NCBI RefSeq assembly: GCF_013386825.1
Contig: NZ_JACARC010000025.1
Coordinates: forward strand, 1 to 55,886
Source of the DNA: Pseudomonas sp. IPO3778
Lineage (GTDB): Bacteria > Pseudomonadota > Gammaproteobacteria > Pseudomonadales > Pseudomonadaceae
Length of the DNA stretch: 55,886 nt
Direction of reading: 5' to 3'
This document shows positions 8,866-17,545 of the stretch, one piece after another. Under the pieces are notes generated by a model that made no database searches, had not been told where the DNA came from, and saw nothing but the letters and a program-made list of their open reading frames with translations. A program made the translations under genes and the position numbers. Position 1 is the first letter of the stretch; every line of letters starts with the position of its first letter.

Positions 8866-9351
8866 ATGATCGATGCCGCCATCTACAAACAAGTGATGGG
8901 TTCGTTTCCATCCGGGGTCACCGTGATCACCACCCTCGATGACGACGGGCAAATCGTCGGGCTCACCGCCAGTGCCTTCAGCTCGTTGTCCATGGACCCG
9001 GCCCTGGTGCTGTTCTGCCCCAACTACAGCTCCGACTCCTACCCCGTGCTGATCAAGAACAAACGCTTTGCCATTCATGTGTTGTCCGGTGGGCAGCAAA
9101 GCGAAGCCTATGCGTTCGCGCGCAAGGGCAAAGACAAGGCGCAGGGCATCGAGTGGACCTTGAGCGAGCGCGGCAACCCGATCCTGGCCAATGCCACGGC
9201 GGTGATTGAGTGCGAGTTGTGGCGGGAATATGAAGGCGGTGACCACGCGATCATGGTCGGCTCGGTGAAGAACCTGATCGTGCCCCAGCAGAACGCCGGG
9301 CCACTGGTGTATTGCCATGGGAAAATGGGCGCGTTGCCCATGCCGGCCTAA
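8866..9351 (+). CDS. Flavin reductase-domain protein, partner of a flavin-dependent monooxygenase
   Basis: A 161-residue HpaC/RutF-type flavin reductase. It opens with MGSFPSGVTVITT, followed by GLTASAFSSLSMDPALVLFC and a C-terminal GPLVYCHGKMG segment. Such enzymes use NAD(P)H to supply reduced FMN or FAD to a separate monooxygenase. The likely partner is the luciferase-like protein at 11633-12676, which shares its upstream site. The ATG at 8866 follows AGAGGA at a good distance. It is divergent from the NCS1 permease, linking reductase and uptake. The physiological flavin and partner are inferred. Confidence 0.85.
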   Translation: MIDAAIYKQVMGSFPSGVTVITTLDDDGQIVGLTASAFSSLSMDPALVLFCPNYSSDSYPVLIKNKRFAIHVLSGGQQSEAYAFARKGKDKAQGIEWTLSERGNPILANATAVIECELWREYEGGDHAIMVGSVKNLIVPQQNAGPLVYCHGKMGALPMPA

Positions 9352-9376
9352 GCAACACCTGAATCCAATGTGGGCA

Positions 9377-9470
9377 ATGTGGGAGCGGGCTTGCCCCCGA
9401 TAGCGGTGGGTCAGCTACAGATAAGTTGGCTGATCCACTGTAATCGGGGGCAAGCCCCCTCCCACATTTG
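9377..9470. repeat. REP-type inverted repeat element
   Basis: GTGGGAGCGGGCTTGCCCCCGAT is mirrored by ATCGGGGGCAAGCCCCCTCCCAC with about 45 bases between the arms. It is the same family as at 7023 with a different arm core. It sits between the convergent flavin reductase and chemoreceptor genes. Confidence 0.85.
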
Positions 9471-9498
9471 GATTGCTGTGTGTCAGTTGCATCTGTTG

Positions 9499-11445
9499 TC
9501 AGGTGCGGAAGCGGCTGACCAACTGGTTCAACGTCTGCGACAACGCTGTCAATTGCTGCGCATCCTGGCGCGTGGAATCAGCCAGGCTCGCCACCAACTG
9601 CGCATCCCCGTGAATCTGGCTGATATGCCGATTGATGTCTTCCGCCACCTGGTGCTGCTCTTCGGCGGCCGTGGCGATTTGCGTATTCATGTCGCGGATC
9701 ACGTCCACCGACTCGCGAATCAACCCGAAGCTGGCCCGTGCATCGTTGATCGACACCACCGTTTCCTGGGACACCTCCAGGCTGGCGTGCATCTGCTTGC
9801 CCATCTGATGGGTGCGCCGCGCCAGGTTGCCCAGCAGCCCGTCGATCTCGCCGGTGGAGTCGGAGGTGCGCTTGGCCAGGGCCCGTACTTCGTCCGCCAC
9901 CACGGCAAAACCACGGCCCTGCTCACCGGCCCGTGCGGCTTCGATGGCGGCGTTCAGCGCCAGCAGGTTGGTCTGCTCGGCGATGGAGCGGATGGTGCCG
10001 AGGATCGACTGGATGTCGTTGCTGTCTTTTTCCAGCTGCTCCATGGACTCGGCGCAGTGACCGACTTCTTCGCTCAGGCGCCCCACGCTGCTCACCGCCG
10101 CGTCGATCTGCTGTTGCCCGGTGTGCGCCTGGCGCTGGCCGTTGTCGGCCGAGTCGGCCGCCTGGCTGCAGGAGCGCGCGACTTCGTTGGAGGTGGCGAC
10201 CATTTCATGAAACGCGGTGGACACCATGTCCACCGCCTCCCGTTGGCGCGAGGCGACCTCGGCCATTTCCACCGAGACTTCCATGGCGCTCCCCGATCTG
10301 CTGTGGATCTGCCCGGCGGCCTGGCCGATGCGCTGGATCAGGGTGCGGATCGCTTCAAGGAACTGGTTGAACCAGCCGGCCAGTTGGGCCGTCTCGTCGC
10401 GCCCTTTTACCGGCAGGCGCGCGGTCAGGTCGCCTTCACCCTGGGCAATACCTTCCAGCCCGCTGGCCACGCCACGAATCGGCTTGACGATCAGCCCGGC
10501 AAACCAGGCACCCACCCCGGCAAACACCAGCGCACACACCAGCGCGATCGCGGCGATCAACCAGGTGAGGCGCGCGGCACCGGCCATCACTTCACTTTCC
10601 CGTACCACCCCGATAAACCGCCAGCCCAAGGCCTTGGACGGCCAGACAAACGCCATGTAGCGCTCGCCCGCCAATTCGACCTGCACCAGGCCCTGGCCGG
10701 CCTCGCTCAACTGGCGGTAACCGTCACCCAACTCGCTGAGTTTTTTGAAGTTGTGGGACGGGTTATTCGGGTCCACCAGCACTGTATTGTTGGCCTCCAT
10801 CAACATCAGGTAGCCGCTGTCACCCAGCTTGATCTGTTTGACCAGGTCGGTCAGTTGCTTGAGGGACACGTCGATGTTCACCACCCCGCTCGCCTGGCCC
10901 TGGCGGTCGTTGAAGCTTTGCACCGTACTCACCAGCACCACGTCGTCCGCGGCCCAGTAATAGGCTTCGGTGCGCAGGGTCTTGCCCGGCTGGGCCATGG
11001 CCGTCTTGTACCAGGGCCGGGTGCGTGGGTCGTAGTTCGCCAGCTTGGGGTCGCCGGGCCAGAACACATAGCCGCCGTCTTCAGTGCCCAATGACAGGTA
11101 GGTGTACGCCGCGTGACTCTTGGCCAGGCCCTCGAACAGCTTGAAGAGCTGCTGGTCGCGCTCGCCGGGGGCAACCTGGGCGGCATCGCTGGCCAGGTAG
11201 TGTTTCACGTCACCATTGATGCTCTGCAACTGCGGGTGCGCGGCCAGGTACGCGACGTTCTGGCTGATGCCTTCAAAGAACAGCTGCATGGCGTTGTCGA
11301 CCTGGCGAATTTCACGTTCGCTGCCATCGATAAAGCCGTCCCGTGCCTCATGGCGCACGTTGAGGATGATCATCACGGCCACCAGAATAACCGGCAGGCT
11401 GGCGATCACCGCAAACGCCAGGATCAATTTTTGTTTTATGTTCAT
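9499..11445 (-). CDS. Methyl-accepting chemotaxis protein with periplasmic dCache domain
   Basis: A 648-residue chemoreceptor. TM1 is at about residues 8-28, followed by a roughly 250-residue periplasmic dCache sensor, TM2 near 290-315, HAMP, and a signalling domain with the conserved hairpin tip [19 protein letters not shown]. The sensor has the RPWY and NIDVSL segments common in ligand-binding dCache domains. It would control swimming through CheA/CheW. It is divergent from the luciferase-like monooxygenase gene and shares the TGGTATACCA site at 11516-11525, so its ligand may be the compound that monooxygenase attacks. Cytosine and purine chemoreceptors exist in Pseudomonas, which fits the NCS1 permease, but the ligand here is inferred. 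There is no obvious CheB/CheR-tethering pentapeptide at the C-terminus. Confidence 0.93.
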   Translation of the reverse strand: MNIKQKLILAFAVIASLPVILVAVMIILNVRHEARDGFIDGSEREIRQVDNAMQLFFEGISQNVAYLAAHPQLQSINGDVKHYLASDAAQVAPGERDQQLFKLFEGLAKSHAAYTYLSLGTEDGGYVFWPGDPKLANYDPRTRPWYKTAMAQPGKTLRTEAYYWAADDVVLVSTVQSFNDRQGQASGVVNIDVSLKQLTDLVKQIKLGDSGYLMLMEANNTVLVDPNNPSHNFKKLSELGDGYRQLSEAGQGLVQVELAGERYMAFVWPSKALGWRFIGVVRESEVMAGAARLTWLIAAIALVCALVFAGVGAWFAGLIVKPIRGVASGLEGIAQGEGDLTARLPVKGRDETAQLAGWFNQFLEAIRTLIQRIGQAAGQIHSRSGSAMEVSVEMAEVASRQREAVDMVSTAFHEMVATSNEVARSCSQAADSADNGQRQAHTGQQQIDAAVSSVGRLSEEVGHCAESMEQLEKDSNDIQSILGTIRSIAEQTNLLALNAAIEAARAGEQGRGFAVVADEVRALAKRTSDSTGEIDGLLGNLARRTHQMGKQMHASLEVSQETVVSINDARASFGLIRESVDVIRDMNTQIATAAEEQHQVAEDINRHISQIHGDAQLVASLADSTRQDAQQLTALSQTLNQLVSRFRT

Positions 11446-11510
11446 CTAGCTCGCCTTCCTTGTGAGGTGAGTGTGCGACCGTTGGAGAGAAAAGTTTTGC
11501 GGATATTCCG

Positions 11511-11529
11511 TATTATGGTATACCAACAA
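11511..11529. promoter_or_regulatory. TGGTATACCA operator shared by chemoreceptor and monooxygenase
   Basis: TATTATGGTATACCAACAA contains a perfect 10-bp palindrome (11516-11525). It lies 71-80 bases before the chemoreceptor start and 108-117 before the monooxygenase start, so one site could control both divergent promoters. It matches the copies at 8628 and 8801. Confidence 0.6.
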
Positions 11530-11632
11530 TCAATCCGCCGAATAGCCGTCATCACTGGCAAGCTGCACATTGGCGAGAGCACTTAAGGGCCGCAGTCGAC
11601 AGGCCGATCACAATAGATCCGAGGTAAGCGTC

Positions 11633-12676
11633 ATGAAATTTTCCCTGTTCGTGCACATGGAACGCTGGGACGAAAGCGTCAGCCATCGCCAGTTGTTCGA
11701 AGACTTGACCGAACTGACCCTGATGGCCGAAGCCGGTGGTTTCAGCACCGTCTGGATTGGCGAACACCACGCCATGGAATACACCATCTCCCCCAGCCCG
11801 ATGCCGCTGCTGGCTTACCTCGCCGCCAAGACCACCACCATTCACCTGGGCGCCGGCACAATCATCGCGCCGTTCTGGCACCCGTTGCGGGTGGCGGGCG
11901 AATGCGCGTTGCTCGACGTGATCAGTAACGGGCGCATGGAAGTCGGCCTGGCCCGAGGTGCCTACCAGGTGGAGTTCGACCGCATGGCCGGTGGCATGCC
12001 CGCCTCAAGCGGGGGCCAAGCCCTGCGCGAGATGGTGCCGGTGGTGCGTGCCCTGTGGAACGGCGACTACGCCCACGACGGCGATATCTGGAAATTCCCC
12101 ACCTCCACCAGCGTGCCCAAGCCGATCCAGCAGCCCAACCCGCCGATGTGGATTGCCGCCCGCGACCCCGACTCCCACAACTTCGCGGTGGCCAACGGCT
12201 GCAACGTGATGGTCACCCCGTTGATGAAGGGCGACGAAGAAGTCCTCGACCTGAAGAACAAATTCCAGGCCGCGCTGGACAACAACCCGGACGTGCCGCG
12301 CCCGCAACTGATGGTGCTGCGTCACACCCACGTGCACGCTGTGGACGACCCTGACGGCTGGAAAGTCGGGGCCAAGGCCATCGCCCGGTTTTACCGCACC
12401 TTCGACGCCTGGTTCGGCAACAAGAGCGTGCCGGTCAACGGCTTCCTCGACCCGAGCCCGGAAGAGAAATTTGCCGGGCGCCCGGAGTTTGAACTGGAGA
12501 GCCTGCACAAGACTGCGATGATTGGCACGCCAGAAGAAATCATCCCGCGCATCCGCTACTACCAGGAACTGGGCGTGGACGAATTCAGCTTCTGGTGTGA
12601 CAACAGCTTGCCCCACGCCGAGAAGAAAAAGTCCCTTGAGCTGTTTATCCAGCATGTGGTGCCGGCGTTTCGTTGA
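11633..12676 (+). CDS. Luciferase-like (LLM class) flavin-dependent monooxygenase
   Basis: A 347-residue TIM-barrel enzyme of the bacterial-luciferase superfamily. It shows the early strand MKFSLFVHMERWDES, FSTVWIGEHHAMEY, the GAGTIIAPFWHPLRVA phosphate and flavin region and NGRMEVGLARGAYQVEFDR. These enzymes use reduced flavin and O2 to oxygenate small organics, often N-heterocycles, as RutA does with the reductase RutF. The reductase at 8866 and the permease at 8543 share its operator type. The ATG at 11633 follows GAGG at good spacing. A terminator follows at 12700. The substrate is not recognised, and the protein is not obviously RutA. Confidence 0.88.
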   Translation: MKFSLFVHMERWDESVSHRQLFEDLTELTLMAEAGGFSTVWIGEHHAMEYTISPSPMPLLAYLAAKTTTIHLGAGTIIAPFWHPLRVAGECALLDVISNGRMEVGLARGAYQVEFDRMAGGMPASSGGQALREMVPVVRALWNGDYAHDGDIWKFPTSTSVPKPIQQPNPPMWIAARDPDSHNFAVANGCNVMVTPLMKGDEEVLDLKNKFQAALDNNPDVPRPQLMVLRHTHVHAVDDPDGWKVGAKAIARFYRTFDAWFGNKSVPVNGFLDPSPEEKFAGRPEFELESLHKTAMIGTPEEIIPRIRYYQELGVDEFSFWCDNSLPHAEKKKSLELFIQHVVPAFR

Positions 12677-12699
12677 GGGTCACTCCTGAACCGCACACG

Positions 12700-12726
12700 A
12701 CGCCGGCATTTGCCGGCGTTTTTTTT
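12700..12726 (+). terminator. Intrinsic terminator after the LLM monooxygenase
   Basis: The hairpin ACGCCGGCA-TT-TGCCGGCGT is followed at once by a run of T. It ends the monooxygenase transcript 24 bases after the stop codon. Confidence 0.9.
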
Positions 12727-12731
12727 GCCCC

Positions 12732-12809
12732 TCAAGTCTTGGTGATCCCACCCGTATGGGCGTAGACCAGGGCGAATGTCAGCAAGAAGAAAGCCAGGTA
12801 AGTCGTCAC
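12732..12809 (-). CDS. Possible 25-residue single-span membrane peptide
   Basis: A GTG-started frame encodes a peptide beginning MTTYLAFFLLTFALVY and ending AHTGGITKT. It has one hydrophobic stretch long enough to cross a membrane. A GAGGG motif lies about 7 bases before the GTG, and the stop is 5 bases from the T-run of the terminator on the other strand. It resembles small membrane peptides in size and shape (for example KdpF-like), but no family is recognised. It could also be a chance frame. Conservation in related genomes would settle it. Confidence 0.35.
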   Translation of the reverse strand: MTTYLAFFLLTFALVYAHTGGITKT

Positions 12810-12880
12810 GCTATTCCCTCATCTCAATCAGCACGTTCGGCCGTTATCAGGAATATATCCGTGCTGGCAGGGTGAGAAGG

Positions 12881-12904
12881 TTAAGGTGGGTTAAGAAATA
12901 GTTA
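12881..12904. promoter_or_regulatory. TTAA-N6-TTAA boxes upstream of the response regulator
   Basis: TTAAGGTGGGTTAAG (12881-12895) is a direct repeat of TTAA with 10-bp spacing, and a weaker third unit GTTAG follows at 12901. OmpR/PmrA-type response regulators bind tandem half-sites at this spacing. The same TTAA-N6-TTAA pattern recurs before the carboxypeptidase gene at 15081-15094, suggesting autoregulation and a shared target. Confidence 0.45.
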
Positions 12905-12999
12905 GTGTTCGGGTGCACCCTGGATCAATAGGGTGCGCTTGCAGGGTGTGTCGGCATCACGTCGGGAGCGCTGAAAAACAGGTTCAAAGGGAGGACATC

Positions 13000-13680
13000 A
13001 TGAGGCGTGCGTTGGTCATAGAGGACGACCCAGTGACGGCTGAAATCATCAGCGCTGAACTCCAGCGCCACGGTTTCAGCTCAACGTGGGCGGCCACCGG
13101 GCGAGAGGGGCTGGCCTCGGCAATTGCGGGCGGCTATGACGCCATCACGCTGGACCGTATGCTGCCTGACTTTGACGGGCTGACCATTGTCAGTACCTTG
13201 CGCGGTCTTGGGATTCAGACGCCGGTACTGATGATCAGTGCACTGTCGGACGTGGATGAACGCGTCCTGGGGCTGCGTGCGGGTGGAGATGATTACCTGA
13301 CCAAGCCATTTTCGGCGGTCGAGATGGTCGCGCGCGTGGACGCATTGCTTCGGCGTACCGCCACAGACCCGAGCAACCCGCACCTCAGCTGCGGCAATCT
13401 GCGACTGGACCTGGTGGAGCACAAACTGACGCGAAACGACGAACACATCCAGCTGCTGCCCACCGAGTTCAAACTGCTCAACTACCTGATGCGCAGTGCC
13501 GGCCAACTGGTCACTCGCACCATGTTGTTCGAAGGCGTGTGGGGTTATCACTTCGACCCTGGAACCAACATCATTGATGTCCACATCGGTCGACTGCGCA
13601 AAAAGCTCGAAAGCGACGACAGCTCACCCGTTATCCATACCATACGCGGTGCCGGCTATGTCCTCGCTGCCAAAAAATGA
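13000..13680 (+). CDS. OmpR/PhoB-family response regulator
   Basis: A 226-residue two-domain regulator. The receiver has the acidic pocket EDD at 8-10, the phospho-acceptor Asp52 (TLDRMLPD) and the KPF lysine near 102. The C-terminal winged helix (about 130-225) has LLPTEFKLLNYL and DVHIGRLRKKL. The ATG at 13000 follows GGGAGG by six bases. The gene overlaps the histidine kinase gene by 23 bases, so the two are co-translated. It would control transcription, probably of its own operon and of the D-Ala-D-Ala carboxypeptidase downstream, given the TTAA boxes. The stimulus is unknown. Confidence 0.93.
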   Translation: MRRALVIEDDPVTAEIISAELQRHGFSSTWAATGREGLASAIAGGYDAITLDRMLPDFDGLTIVSTLRGLGIQTPVLMISALSDVDERVLGLRAGGDDYLTKPFSAVEMVARVDALLRRTATDPSNPHLSCGNLRLDLVEHKLTRNDEHIQLLPTEFKLLNYLMRSAGQLVTRTMLFEGVWGYHFDPGTNIIDVHIGRLRKKLESDDSSPVIHTIRGAGYVLAAKK

Positions 13681-15073
13681 GGAGTGGCGCTCGTCCGGGA
13701 GTCGATTGATCGGGTTTTACGCGGTGTTTTTCGTGGCCTGGGGCGCACTCTTCACCGGGGTGCTGTACTGGGAAATCTCCCACTACCTGGGGACGGTTGC
13801 CGAGCGCACGTTGCTGCAGCGCGCCCACTATTATCAAAATATCGATGACACGAAATTGCTCGCCGAGCTGGCGGCCAGTGAGGCGTATTCGACACCCGGG
13901 ATCGACGCCTATGGCCTGTTTGCACCCGATGGAACACACGTCGCCGGCGACCTGCTGAAACTGCGCGCCACCCTGCCCGACGATGGCCAGGTTCATTACC
14001 TTGAGCGCGGCCTGAGCATTGCCCTGCCCAGCAAAGAAACCAGAAGCAGCTATGCGTTGCTGTCACGACGACCGGACGGGCATATCCTGATTCTGGCGCG
14101 TGACGGCGGGTCGATTTCCGCCGTGGGTGGCATCATCGAGCAAGCCCTGATGTGGGGGCTGTCACTTACCCTTATCCCCGGATTGATCGGCTGGTGGTTA
14201 TTGCGACGCAGGCCATTGCGCCGTGTCAAACGCCTGCAGCGGTGTACCGAAAGTATCGTTTCGGGGAACCTGGCTGAGCGTTTGCCGTTGTCTGCGCGCC
14301 GCGATGAACTGGATATGCTGGCCAACGCCGTCAATACGATGCTCGATCACATTGAGCAATTGATGTATGAGGTGAAAAGCGTCTGCGACGGCATTGCCCA
14401 TGACTTGCGCACCCCATTGACTCGGCTGCGCGCACGGCTCTATCAGCTCCAGCAACTGCCGCTGGCCCGTGAGCATGAGCAGACCTTGAATCAGGCGTTT
14501 GAGGAGAGCGAGTCGATCATGGTGCGCTTTCAAGGGTTGCTTCGTGTCGCTGAGCTTGAGGACATCCGTCGCCGCTCTGCCTTTGCGCCCTTCCCGATCA
14601 TGGCGTTGTTGAAACAGGCCCATGAATTCTACGAGCCGATGGCGCTGGACCGCGCTCAAACCCTGTCGCTCGACATTACCCAGGATGCTCCCAGGTTGTA
14701 TGGCGACGCGTCGTTGCTGTTCGAAGCACTGGTCAACCTGCTGGATAACGCCATCAAATTTACCCCTGAGGGCGGCCATATCGAACTGCGGGGGAGTATC
14801 AAGGCTTCAACGGTCATGATTGAAGTCATCGACAACGGTGCCGGCATCCCGGAAGCCGACCGTACCCATGTCATACGGCGGCTGTATCGCGGTGAGGGCA
14901 GCCGGATAAACCCCGGCCACGGCCTGGGCTTATCCTTAGTCGCCGCCATCGTGAAACTGCACGGTTACACACTGGACATCCGCCCTGGCGCCTCGGACAG
15001 CGGCACACGCGTTTTGATCAGTTGCCCGATGTTCGACGGTCAAGCCACGGATGGATCTGCACCTGAAGGTTAA
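13658..15073 (+). CDS. Membrane sensor histidine kinase
   Basis: A 471-residue kinase paired with the preceding regulator. TM1 is at about 17-40, then a periplasmic loop of about 100 residues, TM2 near 160-185, and HAMP. The H-box AHDLRTPLTRLR follows, then the N-box LLDNAIKFTP and the G-boxes DNGAGIP and GHGLGLSLV. The ATG at 13658 lies inside the end of the regulator gene. The predicted output is phosphorylation of Asp52 of the regulator. The neighbouring carboxypeptidase suggests a link to cell-wall stress or remodelling, which is inference. Confidence 0.93.
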   Translation: MSSLPKNEEWRSSGSRLIGFYAVFFVAWGALFTGVLYWEISHYLGTVAERTLLQRAHYYQNIDDTKLLAELAASEAYSTPGIDAYGLFAPDGTHVAGDLLKLRATLPDDGQVHYLERGLSIALPSKETRSSYALLSRRPDGHILILARDGGSISAVGGIIEQALMWGLSLTLIPGLIGWWLLRRRPLRRVKRLQRCTESIVSGNLAERLPLSARRDELDMLANAVNTMLDHIEQLMYEVKSVCDGIAHDLRTPLTRLRARLYQLQQLPLAREHEQTLNQAFEESESIMVRFQGLLRVAELEDIRRRSAFAPFPIMALLKQAHEFYEPMALDRAQTLSLDITQDAPRLYGDASLLFEALVNLLDNAIKFTPEGGHIELRGSIKASTVMIEVIDNGAGIPEADRTHVIRRLYRGEGSRINPGHGLGLSLVAAIVKLHGYTLDIRPGASDSGTRVLISCPMFDGQATDGSAPEG

Positions 15074-15094
15074 ATTTAACTTAACGCTGGTTAA
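15070..15094. promoter_or_regulatory. TTAA-N6-TTAA boxes upstream of the carboxypeptidase
   Basis: TTAA occurs at 15070, 15076, 15081 and 15091. The pair at 15081 and 15091 (TTAACGCTGGTTAA) repeats the 10-bp spacing found before the response regulator gene at 12881. It overlaps the end of the kinase gene and could give the carboxypeptidase its own regulated promoter. Confidence 0.4.
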
Positions 15095-15153
15095 TTTGAG
15101 CGACCGGGTACCGAGGCCTAGTTTGGCAGCACTTATCGCTGACCCAAGGCCTT

Positions 15154-16368
15154 TTGCTTGTGAGCTATCTGCTGTTCCTGCGTGTGTTGACCGTGCTGTG
15201 TGTAACGCCCTCTCTGCTTTGGGTAAACGATGCCCTGGCTGGCAGCCCGACCCTGGGGGCAATGATCCCCGCGGCACCGAAACTGGGGGCCGAAGCCTGG
15301 ATACTCATCAACGCAACAACAGACACCGTGATTACCAGCCACAACAGTGATGCGCGCCTGGCACCGGCCAGCCTGACCAAATTAATGACCGCGTACATCG
15401 CGACCCGGTCGCTCAAGTCCGGCCTGATAAACGCCACTGACAAAGTCATCGTGAGCGAAAACGCCTGGCGCACCGTTGGCTCACGCATGTTCCTCAAGCC
15501 CGGCAGCTCGGCTTCAGTGCATGACTTGCTGAGCGGCGTGATCATCGACTCAGGAAATGACGCCAGCGTTGCATTGGCCGAACATATTGCCGGCAGTGAA
15601 GGTGTGTTCGTCGGGATGATGAACTCCACCGCATCAACACTGGGCATGATCAACACTCATTTTATGAACGCCACCGGGCTGCCGGACCCGGAGCACTATT
15701 CCTCCGCGCGAGACATGGCCACCCTGGCTCGGGAAGTCATCAACGAAGGGTCCAGCTACTACCCGCTCTACGCCACGAAGACCTTCACCTGGAACGGCAT
15801 TAAGCAATCCAACCGCAACGCGCTGTTGTGGCGCAACTCCATCTACGACGGATTGAAGACCGGGTACACCCAGGCCGCAGGCTATTGCCTGGTGGCCTCC
15901 GCACAACGTGATGGGCAACGCCTGATCAGCGCGGTATTGGGCGCCAGCAGCGCCCATAAACGTACGACAGAAACAGAAAAGCTGATGGGGTACGGCTTTC
16001 GTTTCTACGACACCGAGACCTACAAGAAAGGCGGCGAAGTACTCTCACAGGCCGCACTCTGGAAAGGCAAACAACGCTCCATCGCCGTCGGATTGCTCGA
16101 CGACATGACCCTTACATTGCCCAAGAATAAAAACCGGGAAGTCGAGATGCGCCTCGCGTTTGATGGTCCGATCGAGGCGCCGATCACCGCCGGCACGGTC
16201 ATCGGCAGGCTGGATCTGTTCGACGCCGAACATAAACTGGGGAGCCGGCCGTTGGTCGTCCTTGTGGACGCAGAGCAAGGCCATTGGTGGACCCGCTGGT
16301 GGGATACCGTGCATTTGTTTTTTACCCAAACCATTCGCGGCTGGTTCGATAAGACCGAGGTCGCGTGA
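15154..16368 (+). CDS. D-alanyl-D-alanine carboxypeptidase (PBP5/6 type)
   Basis: A low-molecular-mass penicillin-binding protein that trims the terminal D-Ala from peptidoglycan pentapeptides in the periplasm. It has an N-terminal hydrophobic export signal. The three active-site motifs are present: SLTK with Ser73 and Lys76, SGN (IIDSGNDAS) and KTG (DGLKTGYT). The all-beta C-terminal domain and an amphipathic tail (WWDTVHLFFTQTIRGWFDK) for membrane anchoring follow. Length 404 fits the DacA/DacC group. The start is uncertain: TTG at 15154 or GTG at 15160, neither with a strong ribosome site. It follows the two-component genes by 80 bases and carries matching TTAA boxes, so it is a likely target. 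Confidence 0.9.
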   Translation: MLVSYLLFLRVLTVLCVTPSLLWVNDALAGSPTLGAMIPAAPKLGAEAWILINATTDTVITSHNSDARLAPASLTKLMTAYIATRSLKSGLINATDKVIVSENAWRTVGSRMFLKPGSSASVHDLLSGVIIDSGNDASVALAEHIAGSEGVFVGMMNSTASTLGMINTHFMNATGLPDPEHYSSARDMATLAREVINEGSSYYPLYATKTFTWNGIKQSNRNALLWRNSIYDGLKTGYTQAAGYCLVASAQRDGQRLISAVLGASSAHKRTTETEKLMGYGFRFYDTETYKKGGEVLSQAALWKGKQRSIAVGLLDDMTLTLPKNKNREVEMRLAFDGPIEAPITAGTVIGRLDLFDAEHKLGSRPLVVLVDAEQGHWWTRWWDTVHLFFTQTIRGWFDKTEVA

Positions 16369-16389
16369 GGGGTGAAGCAACGCTCCCTC

Positions 16390-16406
16390 ACCCGCCCTCG
16401 GCGGGT
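16390..16406. terminator. Hairpin between convergent genes
   Basis: ACCCGCC-CTC-GGCGGGT is a 7-bp perfect stem between the carboxypeptidase and the convergent lipoprotein gene. It lacks a clear T-run on either side, so termination is only possible, not certain. Confidence 0.4.
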
Positions 16407-16417
16407 CACTATCCGCA

Positions 16418-17545
16418 CTACTTCAACCGCCCCGCCTCCCCCAGCCACGCTGGCGCGCCGTTGCGCAGCCATTCAGTGGCCGCAGGGTTGTGTTTGATGC
16501 GGCTGTCCAGGAACGCCACGCCAATGGCCTGAATCGCCGCCACTTGCTTGGGATCCGGCGCCGGTTCGCCCGCCACCGGGCCACCGCCGCCGGGTTTGGC
16601 CCCGTGCTTGTGCCCCCGACCTTTGGGCGCATCGCCGGACGCCTCACCGCCCTTGTCGGCCTTTTTCGCCGGCCGGCTGAACAGCTCGCTGCCGGACAAG
16701 GTCTTGTGGGTCGCACTGTTCAAGTCCAACCGGACACTGCCGGCCACCGTCACCGAGTCACCCACGACTTCCCGCTGCCGATAAGAGCTGACCCAGTTGA
16801 ACGGGTCTTCATCCTGCTGGCCGGTCATCGACAGCACGGGCGCCGAGATCCGTGTGAACACGTCGGGCCGGGTATCGGGGTCCACATAGGGGCTGAGCAG
16901 CAACACTGCCTTGGGCTGAATCCCTACGCCCGACGTCGCGCCAGGCTCCAGTGCCCCGGCGAGTGCCTCAGCGGTCTGCGCCCCAAAATCAAAGCCGGCC
17001 ACCACCACCTGGTTCCAGTCGATGGCAGCCAGTTGTGCGTCGCCTTTGGCGGCCCGTGCCTGCACCTCGGTCAGGACGTTCTGCACGGTGGACAGCCTGT
17101 CACGCAAGGCGGCGGCGGAGTAATGACTGCTGGCCATCCCTCTGAAGTCGCCATACAAGGCCTGTTGCGAGGCAAAAATCGACTGATCGTGGGCGTGCTC
17201 CTGCACAGACAGCACGGCATAACCGGCCTGGGCCCAGGCCTTGCGCCACGCCACGCCGCCCGAGGCCGGCTCGCCCAAGCCCGGGAAGTAAATGATCAGC
17301 GGCAAGCGCTCATGCGTCACCGGCGCCAGCCACGCAACCTCCACCGATTGCGGGCCGAGCTGCCAGGTGGAGGCCCAGCCGGCCGTTTCGGAGTGGGCCG
17401 GTTGATAGGCCGTGGCCAGCTCTTTGTTGACCCGTTCGCTGAATTCGGCACGCGGGTTGGGCGGATCGCCCGCGCACCCCGCGATCAATCCCAGGCTGCC
17501 CACCAGGGCGCCCACCGCCAGCCAGTACCGAGGTTGAAGGTTCAT
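16418..17545 (-). CDS. Alpha/beta-hydrolase-like lipoprotein with an Asp in the nucleophile elbow
   Basis: A 375-residue predicted lipoprotein; the signal peptide ends in the lipobox LIAGC (Cys24). The body resembles dienelactone-hydrolase/PET-hydrolase-like alpha/beta folds: LPLIIYFPGLG, then VVVAGFDFGAQTA where a GxSxG elbow is expected, and a later TGQQDEDPF. The elbow reads GFDFG, so the usual nucleophilic Ser is Asp186. A low-complexity Lys/Gly/Pro-rich insert lies near 295-325. Either the nucleophile has changed, as in haloalkane dehalogenases and epoxide hydrolases, or catalysis is lost. No operon partner is seen. The start could also be the GTG nine bases upstream. Confidence 0.65.
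   Translation of the reverse strand: MNLQPRYWLAVGALVGSLGLIAGCAGDPPNPRAEFSERVNKELATAYQPAHSETAGWASTWQLGPQSVEVAWLAPVTHERLPLIIYFPGLGEPASGGVAWRKAWAQAGYAVLSVQEHAHDQSIFASQQALYGDFRGMASSHYSAAALRDRLSTVQNVLTEVQARAAKGDAQLAAIDWNQVVVAGFDFGAQTAEALAGALEPGATSGVGIQPKAVLLLSPYVDPDTRPDVFTRISAPVLSMTGQQDEDPFNWVSSYRQREVVGDSVTVAGSVRLDLNSATHKTLSGSELFSRPAKKADKGGEASGDAPKGRGHKHGAKPGGGGPVAGEPAPDPKQVAAIQAIGVAFLDSRIKHNPAATEWLRNGAPAWLGEAGRLK

Noticed and set aside
9370..11094. A 574-codon plus-strand frame opposite the chemoreceptor
   Set aside because: The minus strand contains the fully conserved chemoreceptor signalling domain; the plus frame shows no motif.
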